From Prorocentrum cordatum (Eukaryota; Sar; Dinophyceae; Prorocentrales; Prorocentraceae), in assembly GCA_963575745.1 (NCBI GenBank), contig CAUYUJ010018869.1:15001-79000 (forward strand): a stretch of DNA of 64,000 nt. Reading direction: 5' to 3'. Numbering within the stretch: position 1 is the first letter of the stretch; each line of letters starts with the position of its first letter. Under the pieces are notes generated by a model. The model did not search any database, was not told the origin of the DNA, and saw nothing but the letters and a program-made list of their open reading frames with translations. Positions 30,975 to 40,825 of this stretch are shown here, one piece after another. The position numbers were made by a program, and so were the translations under genes.

Positions 30975-31545
30975 TTTTAAGTGGTGCTCCCGCTCCTCCT
31001 CCTCCTCCTCCTCCTCCTCCTCCTCCTCCTCCTCCTCCGGCGCACTGTAGCATACCTTCGCGCTTCGCTGGGGCAGAGAGTTCCAGCGTACGCTTCCGAG
31101 GCACTGCAGGGGAGCGTCTGCGCGAACCCCGTTCTAACGCACATGTGTTTCACGTAGCCAATTGTCCTGCCGATGCGCCGTTCAGGCGCGGCTGTGTGTG
31201 TGTGTGTGTGTGCGTGCGTGTGCGTGCGCTGTGCTCCCGTCGTCCAAAGTGGCGCTCTCCCCCCCAGCGCGTGCCGGGCCACTCCTCTTGATCCGAGTCC
31301 TTCCTCATCGTTGTGCTTCCCCGCATTTCCTCTCCTCCGCCTTCCCCTGGCCCTCCTGCTCCTCCCATTCCTTCCGCTCCAAGTCGGCTATGACACGCGT
31401 CCGTGGATAGAGAGACAATTCGCGCAGTGGGAAGGGATTTGAGGGAGGGATAGTACGTCAGATATGGCGCGAGCGCGCGTAGCTTGCCCTCTCTCTCTTC
31501 CCTCTCCCCCCGCACCCCGCGGCCGCCAGGCCTCAGAGCTCCCCG
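30975..31545. repeat. B repeat, left copy bracketing the LINE
   Basis: A TCC array followed by about 500 bp starting CCGGCGCACTGTAGCATACC and ending CCTCAGAGCTCCCCG. It is repeated with few changes at 35866-36436. Differences include a longer TG tract here (31194-31230). It may be the 3' end of an earlier copy of the LINE or a long terminal-like repeat. Confidence 0.85.
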
Positions 31546-31691
31546 CGTCCGCGATATACAGCGAAACAGTGGAACAGAGTACGGCGTCCCCGGCTACGTC
31601 GAGGCAGACCCGCAGGGCTGGCACCCCGGTCGAGTACGTCTTTCAGCCAGCGGGGCGAGCGAAGCAACACCGGATCCACAGCCCGTTGCAC
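31464..31691 (+). pseudogene. LINE ORF1, amino part upstream of A element
   Basis: This frame reads AIYSETVEQSTASPATSRQ and continues to HRIHSPLHE, where the A element interrupts it. Without the 179 bp of element plus one target duplication, the frame passes straight into the ATG-led frame at 31874. It overlaps the end of the B repeat, so the true start is uncertain. Confidence 0.4.
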
Positions 31692-31696
31692 GAGAT

Positions 31697-31870
31697 TCAC
31701 CACCCACCAAACCACCCCAACCCAACCCGAAGGCCCAAATTTATCCTCGATTTCCAGTGGGGGGGGGTCGGGGAACGTTGAAAAAACACATGGTATCCGT
31801 ACCCCCCAACCCGAAATTCGGGTCAAATTCGGGTCTTCGGGTTGGGTTGGGGTGGTCTGGTAGGTAGTCA
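31697..31870. mobile_element. A-family element, copy 3, with target duplication
   Basis: 174 bp bounded by TCACCACCCACCAAACC and its inverse (ending GGTAGGTAGTCA), flanked on both sides by GAGAT (31692-31696 and 31871-31875). The duplication proves it moved as DNA. It splits the LINE ORF1 frame, and removal of element plus one GAGAT keeps the reading frame. AG lies at the end of the right boundary (GTCAG), so it may also be spliced. Confidence 0.88.
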
Positions 31871-31873
31871 GAG

Positions 31874-32826
31874 ATGGACGACCTCTCCGACGAGGCCGAC
31901 AGCGGGTCTGCAACCGTACGCCAGCGCCACTTCCAGGACAGCTTAGAGGCCGCAGCCGCTACCGATGATGAAAGTAGAGGTGGGGAGGCGCTCGCGGTGG
32001 GATACTTTAAAGTAGTACTCTGGGCGCAGCTCCGACCCATCCAGGACGACATCAGAGCGATCAAACAGCACGGGGTGTCACAATATGATTTGAAGCGTGC
32101 AGTTCTTCCTGTTCAGAAATATCTTGGCGACCTTGCTTCCCGCGTCGATGCTTTGGAGCAGACATCCGGGGCATCTCCAGCGCGTTCCAGGGTGACCAAT
32201 ACCAGTCAGATGGAATACGAACTCTTGGAGTTGGAACGCCAAGTGGCCGAGCTCACCATCAGCAGGCAGCACGATTGTGTCGCAGTTATCGGTGGCCTCG
32301 GCAACTTCGACACGCTGCAAAACGCAACTGGGTGGATTCAGCAGCAGCTTCTCCGTCTTGGTGCCCCGGATCCCGTGGACGTGTTCATCAAAGGCGGCTC
32401 CTTTCAGAACATCGCTTTCGCCAAATTCGATACAGCAACTTCCCGGGACAAATGTGTAAACATCTTGGGGAGAGCGGAACTCAAACATGGGGAAAATGCG
32501 ATCTGGACTTGGGCCGATCAGCGTTTGGAGAAGAGGGTACCCGAAAACTTCTTATTTGGAAAGTGCTCACTGGGTGGGGGTATTCGAAAGGCGAAGTACG
32601 TGTGGACACGGTGGAACAGAAACTCAGAGTTGCTAAGGAGCCTGTGGTGAATGTGCGTGTTTCTGGGCCCGCTCTTCAAATTGAATGGCAAGGCCCTTGG
32701 GCACACTGGGCAAGCCTCGCGGGCAGCGCGGAAGTAGCCTCCCTGACCGAGCGTGCCAATTCTGCTTTGGAGCGCTCCGTGAAGGGCGGTGGGAAGGGTA
32801 AGAAAGGTGGTTCGCGTTCCGAATAG
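31874..32826 (+). pseudogene. LINE ORF1 RNA-binding-like protein, one frameshift
   Basis: The first frame (to about 32550) has a coiled-coil-like stretch (DLASRVDALEQ, YELLELERQVAELTI) and an RRM-like fold pattern: CVAVIGGLGNFD, then GGSFQNIAFAKFDTA as the RNP-like strand. A shift near 32520-32590 continues in another frame as EVRVDTVEQKLRVAKEPVV and a basic tail GGGKGKKGG before the stop at 32824-32826. The order coiled coil, RRM, basic end is typical of LINE ORF1 proteins, which bind element RNA. It directly precedes the endonuclease region. Confidence 0.6.
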
Positions 32827-32939
32827 GGGTCGCAACGGCGTATCGGCACCTTTAAGGAAGCATCGACGGGCAAATGGGAAACATATCCATGTTGACCAGT
32901 CGAGTGCGGCCGTATTGCTACCTGGACTGTCGAAGGCAT

Positions 32940-33606
32940 CAACTAGGAGCAGCCGCGTAAGCTTTACGAGTTAGCACGGCACATGTGCAATTTGAACATC
33001 AGTGTGTTGTGTCTTCAAGAGACACGCTGCCCGGGTTCGCAAGTGTTTACTTTCGAAGGGTATTTCATCATTCTCTGGGTCGGAGGGCGAGGGCAGAGAA
33101 TACGCAGGAGTCGGATTCATAGTTGCGCCATGGGGGCGCCATGCGGTCAAAGGTTAACTTCTCCAAGATAGTCGAATGGCCAGCCTCCGCCTGAGGGTGC
33201 AACGGGGGTATCCTCGCGATCGTCACGGCGTGCGCGTGGACGAACGAGCACCCTTGCGACATCCGGCGCGACTTCTTCACGGACCTATTGCGCTTTACAG
33301 CCAAGTGCAAATCCCATGGGCCTACCATTTTACTCGGCGACTTTAATGCCCGACTGCTGCGGCGATGCCCAGGAGAGCAAGCAATTCTGTGGCCGTATTT
33401 CTTTGCGAACCCACAGGGGCAATGGAAGACAACATCTAATAGAGAGTTATTGCTGGAACTTTGCGCTGGCATGGGCCAAAGTCACCTATTACGATCCCGG
33501 GGTGCACCCCGCCAGCGACATCCAGCCGGGGCGTTTTGAGCAGCTAGACCACGTTATCGTTGCACAAAATTGGTTTTCTTCTGTTGTGAATGTTTGGGGC
33601 GACCGT
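32940..33606 (+). pseudogene. LINE AP-endonuclease domain, frames broken
   Basis: The endonuclease/exonuclease/phosphatase motifs appear in order: LNISVLCLQETRCPG (33000s, metal-binding Glu), then AGVGFIVAPWG in another frame, LLGDFNARL (33330s, metal-binding Asp/Asn), and QLDHVIVAQNW (33541 onward, Asp-His). At least three frame changes occur, so this domain cannot be made as one protein. In LINEs it nicks the target DNA to prime reverse transcription. Confidence 0.7.
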
Positions 33607-33615
33607 TGAAGAGCA

Positions 33616-33904
33616 TTGCAGCCCCACCATTTCGTCTCAATCGTGGATTTGGACATCAGCATGCCGAAAGCAGTCCATCGCCAACGCCCACCTCGATTAA
33701 ACATGGCAGAACTCCTCAACGTCAGCACCGCTTGCGAGTGCGCACAGAACTTCGTGGAAAAATGGAGGCAACAACCTGAACATAGAGATTTTGATGCGAA
33801 AGCGTCGGCAGTGGCACATGCTTGAATCCGGTGCTGCTGCAATCCCTCCGCGCGATGCTACGCCGCGGCGGCCGTGGATTTCCTCGAGAACGTTGCGCCT
33901 CATA
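33616..33904 (+). pseudogene. LINE ORF2 linker between endonuclease and RT
   Basis: The frame reads RLNMAELLNVSTACECAQNF and ends at 33825. After a shift the reverse-transcriptase frame takes over near 33900. Linker sequences here are usually poorly conserved. Confidence 0.45.
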
Positions 33905-35185
33905 GATCAGCGGAATACTACCTGGAACAGTGGAGCAAATATGAACGAGGTCAAAATACTGAACAAAAAGATCCAGGTGTCTGCTCGCGCCGACAGACGA
34001 CAGTGGCTGGATGAGGCAATTGACAAAGATGGGTGGAGAGCAATGCGATCTCTCCGGAAAAGACGAGCCGCGACGACTGGACGACTCCGCGGCTTGAGTG
34101 GCAATGTTGTGGATGCTGAACAGAGGCCGGAAACGATGGCGGAGCACCTCGAACAAGTACAATGGCGCGTGTGTGATGTTGGGCTGAATTTACCAGATAT
34201 GGTTGCCGACAATGGTTGCTTGCAAGTGGAAGCCGGAAGTATTGCGTTAGAAGAAGTGCGACGAGCTGTGGAACATCTTCGGGCGCAAAAGGCGGCAGGC
34301 AGCGACGACGTTCCACCTGACCTTTGGCACGCGCTATGGTCGAACAACGATGCCTTGGAAATTCTACGGGGCCTCTGCGACGCATGCGGGCAGAGCAAAG
34401 ATATACCAGCGCAGCGGCGGCAAGCGTCGGTGGCATCTATCTTCGAGAAGGGGGGCGCGTCGCAGCCGGGCAACTACAGACCCGTATCATTATTGGCAGT
34501 CGGCGACAAGATCCTCGCCAGCATTATCTTGCATCGTTTCAAGGAGGGCGGGACAGAAGAAAGGTTACGGGAAACCCAGTATGGTTTCAGACCAGGCAGA
34601 GGAACTCGTGAAGCATTGTTCTTGGCACGCAGGCTGGTGGATGCTGCTCTTGGCGATAAATGTGGGAAGCTGCCTATTTTACTTTTGGATTGGAGTAGAG
34701 CCTGCGATCGTATCAAGACAGACGGCCTATTGTTCGCACTCCGACACTTCGGCGTGCCTTCGGCGATGCTCGACATGATTGCGGCGATCTACAGGGTGCG
34801 GCGGTTCGCTGTCGAAGAGGGCCATCTTGTATCTTCGCGACGAGTTCAAGAAACTGGAATGGCACAGGGATGCCCGTTGTCTCCGTACCTTTTCATCATT
34901 GTTATGCCCGTGCTCCTGGAGGCCGTGGGCGACAAACGGGCAACCGACTGCGACAACTTCGCAGGCAAGCCGTGCATCATCACAAACGACATCTTGCGCG
35001 CCGACGACGCGATGCTCGTGGCTGAAGACCAACCCGCCCTCCAGAAACATTTCGCGACAGTTGCGCAGATTGGCAAAACGTTTGGTCTTGATCTGAATGC
35101 CGGGAAAACAATTTTACTGAGCGTACGATCCAACGACGCTGTGCTTGGGCCAAACGGCGAGGCAATCAAATGCGAAGCGTGCAGT
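33905..35185 (+). CDS. LINE reverse transcriptase domain
   Basis: One open frame carries the non-LTR reverse-transcriptase motifs in order: SDDVPPDLW, GNYRPVSLLAVGDKI, TQYGFRPGRGTREAL, motif A LLLDWSRACDRI (first catalytic Asp), motif B GMAQGCPLSPYLF, motif C RADDAMLV (the A-D-D pair; usually Y/F-A-D-D), and motif D GLDLNAGKT. It copies element RNA at the nicked target. The domain itself looks intact, in contrast with the endonuclease. The frame closes at 35230 after a shift into the next frame near 35150-35190. Confidence 0.85.
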
Positions 35186-35807
35186 TTACCTGGGCGGATT
35201 ATTAAGTGCAGATGGGAGAGGTGGAACTGAGCTCGCGCGGCGCCTGGGGGAAGCGAGTGGAGCATTCCACAAACTATGCGCAGTGTGGAGCCATGCGAAT
35301 ATGAGCCGACGGCGCAAATTGCGGGTGCTAAAAGCTTGCGTGTATACTAAATTGTTATATGGGCTAGAATCTTGCATGTTACTGAAGGCGGACCGGGATC
35401 GACTTGACAGCTTCCGAGCAAAATGCTTGCGACAGATTTTCAAAATAACGCCGGCTTTCCTGCCTCGCGGCAGCAACGCTGATGTGCGGGCGGCAGCGGA
35501 AGCATGCCCGTTATCAGTTTTTTTATGTCAGCGCCAATTGAATTTTTATGGTAAGCTGGCAGGGGGACCGCCCGGCAGCCTGCCCAGAGCAATGGTGTTT
35601 CAAGCTGGGCAAGACCACCGTATTCTGCCTAGGGACTGGGGCACGCCGCGCCTCAGAGGGCGCCTTCGTTTACAGTGGAACGCCTACATGCACATGCACG
35701 CTCAAGCCCTGGGTGTGGCAGGAAACGACCCCGACAGATTGCAAGCTCTACTGCGTGGAGCGCCGGGGCAATGGAACGCAGCTGTTGTAGACTGTTGCTT
35801 TTCATAG
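35150..35807 (+). pseudogene. LINE ORF2 carboxy part (thumb and beyond)
   Basis: It continues the reverse transcriptase in a new frame: YLGGLLSADGRGGTELARRL, then RRRKLRVLKACVYTKLLYGL, the standard post-catalytic thumb segments of LINEs, and on to the stop at 35805-35807. A single shift separates it from the catalytic part. No RNase H domain or zinc knuckle is seen. Confidence 0.75.
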
Positions 35808-35865
35808 CCATGCGAATCGGGGGCCCAGATGATACGATTCTAAGGCATGTTTGTATCACTCAGCC

Positions 35866-36436
35866 CCCCCTCCTCCTCCTCCTCCTCCTCTTCCTCCTCC
35901 TCCTCCTCCCCCTCCTCCTCCTCCTCCTCTTCCTCCTCCTCCTCCGGCGCACTGTAGCATACCTTCGCTCTTCGCTGGGGCAAAGAATTCCAGCGTACGC
36001 TTCCGAGGCACTGCAGAGGGGCGTCTGCGCGAACCCCGTTATAATGCACATGTGTTTCACGTAGCCAATTGTCCTGCCGATGCGCCGTTCAGGCGCGGCT
36101 CTGTGTGTGTGTGTGCGCGCAGTGCTCCCGTCGTCCAAAGTGGCGCTCTCCCCCTCAGCGCGTGCCAGGCCATTCCTCTTGATCCGAGTCCTTCCTCATC
36201 GTTGTGCTCTCCCGTATTTCCTCTCCTCCGCCTTCCACTGGCTTTCCTGCTCTTCCCATTCCTTCCGCTCCAAATCGGCTATGACACGCGTCCGCGGATA
36301 GAGCAACAATTCGCGCAGTGGGAAGGGATTTGAGGGAGGGATAGTACGTCAGATATGGCGCGAGCGCGCGTAGCTTGCCCTCCCTCTCTCCCCTCCCCCC
36401 CCGCACCCCGCGGCCGCCAGGCCTCAGAGCTCCCCG
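35866..36436. repeat. B repeat, right copy after the LINE
   Basis: It starts with a TCC array 60 bp after the ORF2 stop and matches 30975-31545 to AGCTCCCCG. It probably serves as the 3' untranslated part of the element. Confidence 0.8.
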
Positions 36437-36559
36437 AGTATCCCTGGAGTCCCTGCCTCGCCCACCCTGCACTCTCGACATCCGATCGTGCGAATGGAGT
36501 GGGGGTCTGTGCAATGTTAAGCGACGGGAGGGGGCAACAGGATTCCCCCCGTGGGACCC

Positions 36560-37080
36560 CCCCCTCCAAATTGACCGGACCAGGCTCCCAGGGGAAGTGT
36601 TTCGGGAGGGGGAAGCCGCAGAATCGGGCTAATGGGGTCTTTTGGAAATGGGGCCGCGAAGCGTGCGCGCAATATTTCATGCAATAGTTGGAAGCGATCG
36701 CATACATCGAACCGCGCCTTGTGCAATAGTCGGGGTGCAGCAGCTTGCTCGCGCGAGCGCAATCGTTTATCTCTGCGATGCAATAGTTTGCGCTTTCGCT
36801 TTTTTTTTTTTGCGAGCAGTAGTTTGCAATAGTTGGCCCGCCACGATGCAAGAGTTGTATAACGCAATAGTTGAGCACGAGGGCGCAATAGTTCGCAATA
36901 GTTGCGCGCAGTAGTTCCACGCAGCGAACTCATGCAGCTGCGGTTTGCGGCCCCATTTCCAAATACCCCATTTCCCGGGAACCAAACATCCCACACGCCG
37001 ATGAACCCCAAAGGTCGGCGGATTTGTGTCCATGTCCACTGCGGTTCGGTTTCTCGGGGAAGGGAACCCGAAACTCCAAG
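36560..37080. repeat. inverted-repeat-bounded GCAATAGTTG satellite
   Basis: GCAATAGTTG units (36675-36915) are enclosed by AATGGGGTCTTTTGGAAATG (36633) and its diverged complement CATTTCCAAATACCCCATT (36953-36971); weaker pairing extends outward (GTGTTTCGGGAGGGGGAA with GAAGGGAACCCGAAAC). This may be a single foldback element. Confidence 0.6.
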
Positions 37081-37090
37081 ATGGAGTGGA

Positions 37091-37284
37091 TACGGCAGTT
37101 TCGCGTCGTGTCGACCAGCGGCGACCCCTGCGCGTGCGTTTGAGGTTGAACGACGCCCGTGGCCCAGAATCGGCCCGTCGTGGAACGATCCGGCGTCAAA
37201 GGAACGGCCGATCGTTCAGGTTTGAACGATCTCCGCGGTGTCAGGAACCACCGCCGGGGTCGACACGACGGGAGCCTGTCGCAC
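37091..37284. mobile_element. D-family element, copy 2
   Basis: The left end TACGGCAGTTTCGCGTCGTG and, inverted, the right end GCGACAGGCTCCCGTCGTGT share the GTCGACC core. GAACGATC repeats lie inside. No insertion is nested here. Confidence 0.72.
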
Positions 37285-37462
37285 GGACATACATCTTGCC
37301 CGCAGTGTCTCGACATCCCTGGGCCTCGCCTTCGGTGCCGCCCGCTGGTTCGCCTCGCGCGCGCCAGCGGGAGGGGTGGTCGGACGGGGCCTTGATGTAT
37401 ACACCACGTCGTTGGGTCGGCCAGGTTGGAGCCCACGAGCTCGGCGAAGGAGTCGGGCGTGT
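37285..37462 (-). CDS. possible minus-strand exon, unknown
   Basis: On the minus strand the DNA reads VYTPDSFAELVGSNLADPTT in one frame or NDVVYIKAPSDHPSRWRARG in another, the latter continuing to AGKMYV, where TAT|GTCCGT would be a donor at the edge of D copy 2. There is no family. The same 68-bp segment is duplicated at 37531-37600. Confidence 0.3.
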
Positions 37463-37530
37463 ACAGTGGAGGCCCGTACCAAAAACATCCTGCTTGCCGT
37501 GGAAGGCTTCTTGTGGTCGGGCCCCCACTG
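37463..37530. mobile_element. F-family hairpin between duplicated flanks
   Basis: CAGTGGAGGCCCGTACCAA and, inverted, CAGTGGGGGCCCGACCACA form the arms. The left and right neighbours (37395-37462 and 37528-37598) are direct copies of each other. Confidence 0.65.
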
Positions 37531-37634
37531 CATACACCACGTCGTTTGGTCGGCCAGGTTGGAGCCAAGGAACTCGGCGAAGGAGTCTGGCGTGTAGACG
37601 CTTCAGCATCCCATAGGATGGGAAGCTGGGGCGT

Positions 37635-37787
37635 CCTTCCTCCTCCTCCTCCTCCTCCTCCTCCCCTCCTCCTCCTCCTCCTCCTCCTCCTCCTCCTCCT
37701 CCTCCTCCTCCTCCTCCTCCTCCTCCTCCTCCCCTCCCTCTTCTCCTCCTCCTCCTCCTCCTCCTCCTCCTCCTCCTCCTCCTCCAG
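37635..37787. repeat. CTC triplet arrays
   Basis: Three long (CTC)n blocks separated by CCC interruptions. Confidence 0.9.
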
Positions 37788-37829
37788 CACCAGGCCCCTT
37801 CCCAGACGCGGGGAGGGTGCGTGGCGCTG

Positions 37830-38167
37830 GCGGGGACGCCGTCCGCCCACGTCGGATGTTTTTGCGCCTCTTGCGACCTCGTGGCCTCTCGCGGGCTCCT
37901 CGTCGGCAGCGCCTGGCGCTTCCGCAGCCACGCTGCTCCAGCGCTCGATTCCCGGTGCTGCGTTCCCCCCTGCATCTACACCCCCGGCCGCGTTCCGCGA
38001 GCGCCGAGGCGGTCCGCCCTGTGCAGACGCCATGCCTTCCGGGCAGGCGCGTGCCTCCGCTGTCGTGACGCGGAAGGGCTTCGACACCTGCGCCGTGGCC
38101 ACGAGGGGCATCGAGGGCGGGCGGCAGTGGAGCCCGGTCATCGGAGTGCGAAGAACGGGACAAGGTA
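37830..38167 (+). CDS. possible exon ending in AG|GTAGGT
   Basis: The frame reads MPSGQARASAVVTRKGFDTC from 38032 and ends GVRRTGQ|GTAGGT at 38167, a good GT donor. The upstream part of the frame (from about 37830) is Ala/Pro-rich and uncertain. The intron that begins here starts GTAGGTTGGTGTCGTG, resembling D-family left ends. No family is recognised. Confidence 0.35.
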
Positions 38168-38690
38168 GGTTGGTGTCGTGCGGACGCGGCAGCGACCCCG
38201 CCGCGTATGCCCAAGGTCGAGTGCCGCCAGAAGCCCCAGAGCGGCCAACATGGAACGACATGAGCGACGCAAAAAACGGGGTCGCCTTCGCCGACATTGG
38301 CGCGTAAGCTGCCCGAGTAAGGTCGCGCGTAAGCGCCCTCGTCTCCAAAGTAGCGAGCGTTCCGCGCTGGCGGCCCGCGTAAGCCACCGCGTAGCGTCGC
38401 CGTGTCATCTCACGTGAGACACTTGGCGATCGAAAAGCCGCCGATCGTTCTGTGGGATTTCCGATCTGATGCTACCTTCGTCGGCGTTCTACTCTGGAGG
38501 CCGTCTTCCAGCTTCCGGGCCTGACACGCGCCCGCCGCCCTGGCAACGCGAAGGCGGCAGGGAGCGACCATCGCAGGTTTGTTTTCCCCTCGGTCTGGGT
38601 CAGGGGCTGCGGCTCGCAGGCCAGAGGGAGTTGAAGTATATGTTCCCCTTGTGGAGGACGATCAATGGAGAGGAAGCGTGTTGCCAAATA
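38168..38690. other. D-like left end, then no recognised gene
   Basis: It opens with a D-like terminus, then GCGTAAGC repeats (38306-38395) and CGATCGAAAAGCCGCCGATCG (38428-38448). No coding motif is recognised. Confidence 0.4.
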
Positions 38691-38800
38691 ATTGCCAGAT
38701 GTCTAGAACATGTGTTAAAACTGTTTTAAACATGTAAACACATGTTTCAAATAGTTCCAGGACCTTTTCCGACAGCTTAAACACATGTTTAATTAGATGC
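38690..38800. repeat. AACATGT-rich palindromic AT island
   Basis: AACATGTGTT, TAAACATGTAAACACATGTTT and AACACATGTTTAATT pair with each other. It is AT-rich in GC-rich surroundings. Confidence 0.6.
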
Positions 38801-38919
38801 TAGGACTGCCAGGGTGTCCATTGTCGTGGCATCCACAATGTTCCTCTCCCCGGGTCGTTCAAGGCTGAGCCATCCACGCGGGGCCAGAGTCGAACGCCAG
38901 GGTCGTGCGGATGTCTCGG

Positions 38920-39015
38920 GTCGGCACTGGACGCCCCCCCATCCAGGGCGCCGGCCCCGCAGCAAGGGGGGGTCCGGCGCCGACCCGCAGGTTCCGCCTG
39001 GATCTCCGAAGTTCT
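38920..39015. repeat. L-family inverted repeat, copy 2
   Basis: CACTGGACGCCCCCCCATCC to GGTCCGGCGCCGACC and GGATCTCCGAAGTT match 19945-20080. Confidence 0.5.
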
Positions 39016-39052
39016 ACGCTCGCGTCTCTTGGTCTCTAGGCCTCCCATCGAC

Positions 39053-39195
39053 GAGCGCGTTCCACTACTCGCGAAGTAACTACTCGCAAATGGTCTGGAT
39101 CCCCCCGCGGGGGATCTACGACAAATTACACGAAAGCAGACAGGTGTTTTTCGGGCGTTTGCGAGTAGGCACTCTGCGAGTAGTGGAACGCGCTC
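39053..39195. mobile_element. K-family inverted-repeat element, copy 1
   Basis: The left end GAGCGCGTTCCACTACTCGC and the right end GCGAGTAGTGGAACGCGCTC are exact complements over about 20 bp, with further pairing (ACTACTCGCAAA / TTTGCGAGTAGG) inside. Copy 2 is at 41807. Confidence 0.85.
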
Positions 39196-39456
39196 GGCGA
39201 TCCCAGATGGGGTTGGAGCAGATGGTCGGAACTGGAGCATATATACATTATCAGTGGCGGGATGTTTTCCAATCCCCTGTCTTTTCCGAGGGTCGGAAGC
39301 GACGTCGGGGTGGTGTGGTGATATTAGTTTCCCCTTTTTTCCCCCAGGGAAACAACGATCACAGTATACACCAGGATCACGTATACACCAGGATCCGCTC
39401 TGCTGTGCAAATTTCAATGCAGGGCTGGAAAAAGCGGCGGTGTATAGAGTTCGGTT

Positions 39457-39653
39457 TCTTAGATGGGGTCGGAGGATCGGGCCGCATCGCCGATGCATCG
39501 ACGACGCGGCTCGATGCTGAGCCAGAGTTCCTCCACGCTCATGGCGCCGATGCATCGCCGACGCCGCCGATGCATCGCCGATAGGTCGCCGATGCATCGG
39601 CGATGCGGCGCGATCCTTCGACCCCATTTGTTCGGACCCCATCAAGGAGGCCT
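39457..39653. mobile_element. M-family element, copy 2
   Basis: AGATGGGGTCGGAGGATCG at the left, ACCCCATCAAGGAGGCCT at the right, and GCCGATGCATC repeats inside match 5683-5899. No gene is recognised between 39200 and 39457. Confidence 0.7.
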
Positions 39654-39679
39654 GGAGACATCAATACGCGCTCCGAATC

Positions 39680-39760
39680 TCTCCCCTCCCCCTCCTCCTC
39701 CTCCTCCTCCTCCTCCTCCTCCTCCCCCTCCTCCTCCCCCTCCTCCTCCTCCTCCTCCGT
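39680..39760. repeat. CTC triplet array
   Basis: (CTC)n with CCC breaks. The following GC-rich DNA to 39903 has no clear gene. Confidence 0.85.
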
Positions 39761-39903
39761 TCTTGTTGCCTGCCTGCTCCCAGGTCGTGGGGCGGCGAGA
39801 TCTGTGGCACGCGGCCGCGGCCCCCCGGGCCAGCGGCCCCTCCTGGGCCCGGGAGCGGCGCACACGACCTCCTCCTGGCACGGCGGGGCGCCGTCGGAGC
39901 GAG

Positions 39904-40280
39904 GTACGGCAGGCTCGCGTCGTGCCGACCAGCGGCGACCCCAGCGCGTGCGTGTACAGTGCCGTTTTCAATACATGCTCCGCGTGCGGATCATGTACAA
40001 GAAATGCAGGGTTTCACTACTAAAAACAACCAGGAGTTGATGCATAAACTTATTCATGCATCAACCATGTATGAACAATCCTATGCTTTTTATATAAAAA
40101 AACAAATCCTATGTATTAAAGAACTGCCCTGTAAGGTTGAGCGCCGCCCGTGGCCCAGAGTCGGGGCCCGTCGCTGAACGATCGGGCGTTCGCGGAGCGT
40201 CCGACCGTTCAGGTTGGAGCGATCCCCGCGGTGTCAGGAACCAATGCCGGGGTCGACACGGCACGAGCCTGCCATATAAG
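39904..40280 (+). mobile_element. D-family element, copy 3, with AG|GT flanks
   Basis: The left end GTACGGCAGGCTCGCGTCGT and, inverted, the right end GGCAGGCTCGTGCCGTGTCG are bounded by AGGT on both sides (39902-39905, 40279-40282). Hence the element starts GT and ends AG exactly like an intron. An AT-rich segment (39954-40131) with ends TACAGTGCCGTT and, inverted, TACAGGGCAGTT is nested inside and carries a GTTGATGCAT hairpin. Confidence 0.75.
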
Positions 40281-40292
40281 GTCGAGAGCGAC

Positions 40293-40360
40293 TCGGGGAG
40301 GGTGCCCCCGAGTGTTCTTCAGTTTGGACGGGCGGAGGGTCGCATGTTCTTGGAGGGTGT
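40293..40360. repeat. E-family repeat, copy 2
   Basis: It matches 984-1055 (GTTCTTCAGTTTGGACGGGC; AGGGTCGCATGTTCTTGG). Confidence 0.6.
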
Positions 40361-40435
40361 TGCTCTGCCGGCTGTATGCCTGTGCACCGCTCTGGGGCCA
40401 GGGGTTGGCCAGGCCTTGGGGCCACGGCCGTGTGC

Positions 40436-40551
40436 AGAGATCTCTCGTCGCCCGAGGTCTGGGCGCCCGTCTTGCCCCGCGAGGAGGAGGTCCCGTGGCC
40501 CGCGGGCCTGGTACGGACCAGTGCCCCGTTCGAGGACCGGTGGCTCAAAGG
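40436..40551 (+). CDS. possible exon 1 of unknown gene
   Basis: The frame reads SSPEVWAPVLPREEEVPWPA and ends FEDRWLK at an AG|GTGGGG donor. The composition is protein-like. The next candidate exon starts after an intron with long inverted ends. No family is recognised. Confidence 0.4.
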
Positions 40552-40825
40552 TGGGGTCCTGAGGGATGGGGTCCCAAGGATAGGGAGGGATCTGAGGGTG
40601 GATACATGTGGCTCGGGGCACCTCGTCTTAGGACCCCATCCCTCGACTAGACGTCGGAGTGACCTTTCGCCGGAGTGACCTTTGGTGCAGGCATAAGTGG
40701 GTCCCCAGATCGCCGAACGCGATGCAGTAGCAGCGTCTTGCGCGCTTGTGCTTGGTCCCCACCCAGGGACATTCTTGCGTGTAGCCGAATCCTCCAGGAT
40801 CCCATCTTTGAACCACCGAGAGGAG
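40552..40825 (+). mobile_element. intron with 30-bp terminal inverted repeats
   Basis: The left boundary CGGTGGCTCAAAGGTGGGG and, inverted, the right boundary CGGTGGTTCAAAGATGGG continue as TCCTGAGGGAT / TCCTGGAGGAT. A second internal inverted pair is GAGGGATGGGGTCCT (40562) and AGGACCCCATCCCTC (40630). GT at 40552 and the AG of CGAGAG near 40823 would serve as splice sites. Confidence 0.6.

Noticed and set aside
30975-36436. LTR retrotransposon because of the flanking direct repeats
   Set aside because: The enzymes are of the endonuclease plus non-LTR reverse-transcriptase type, with no protease, integrase or primer-binding site; a tandem or truncated LINE copy is simpler.
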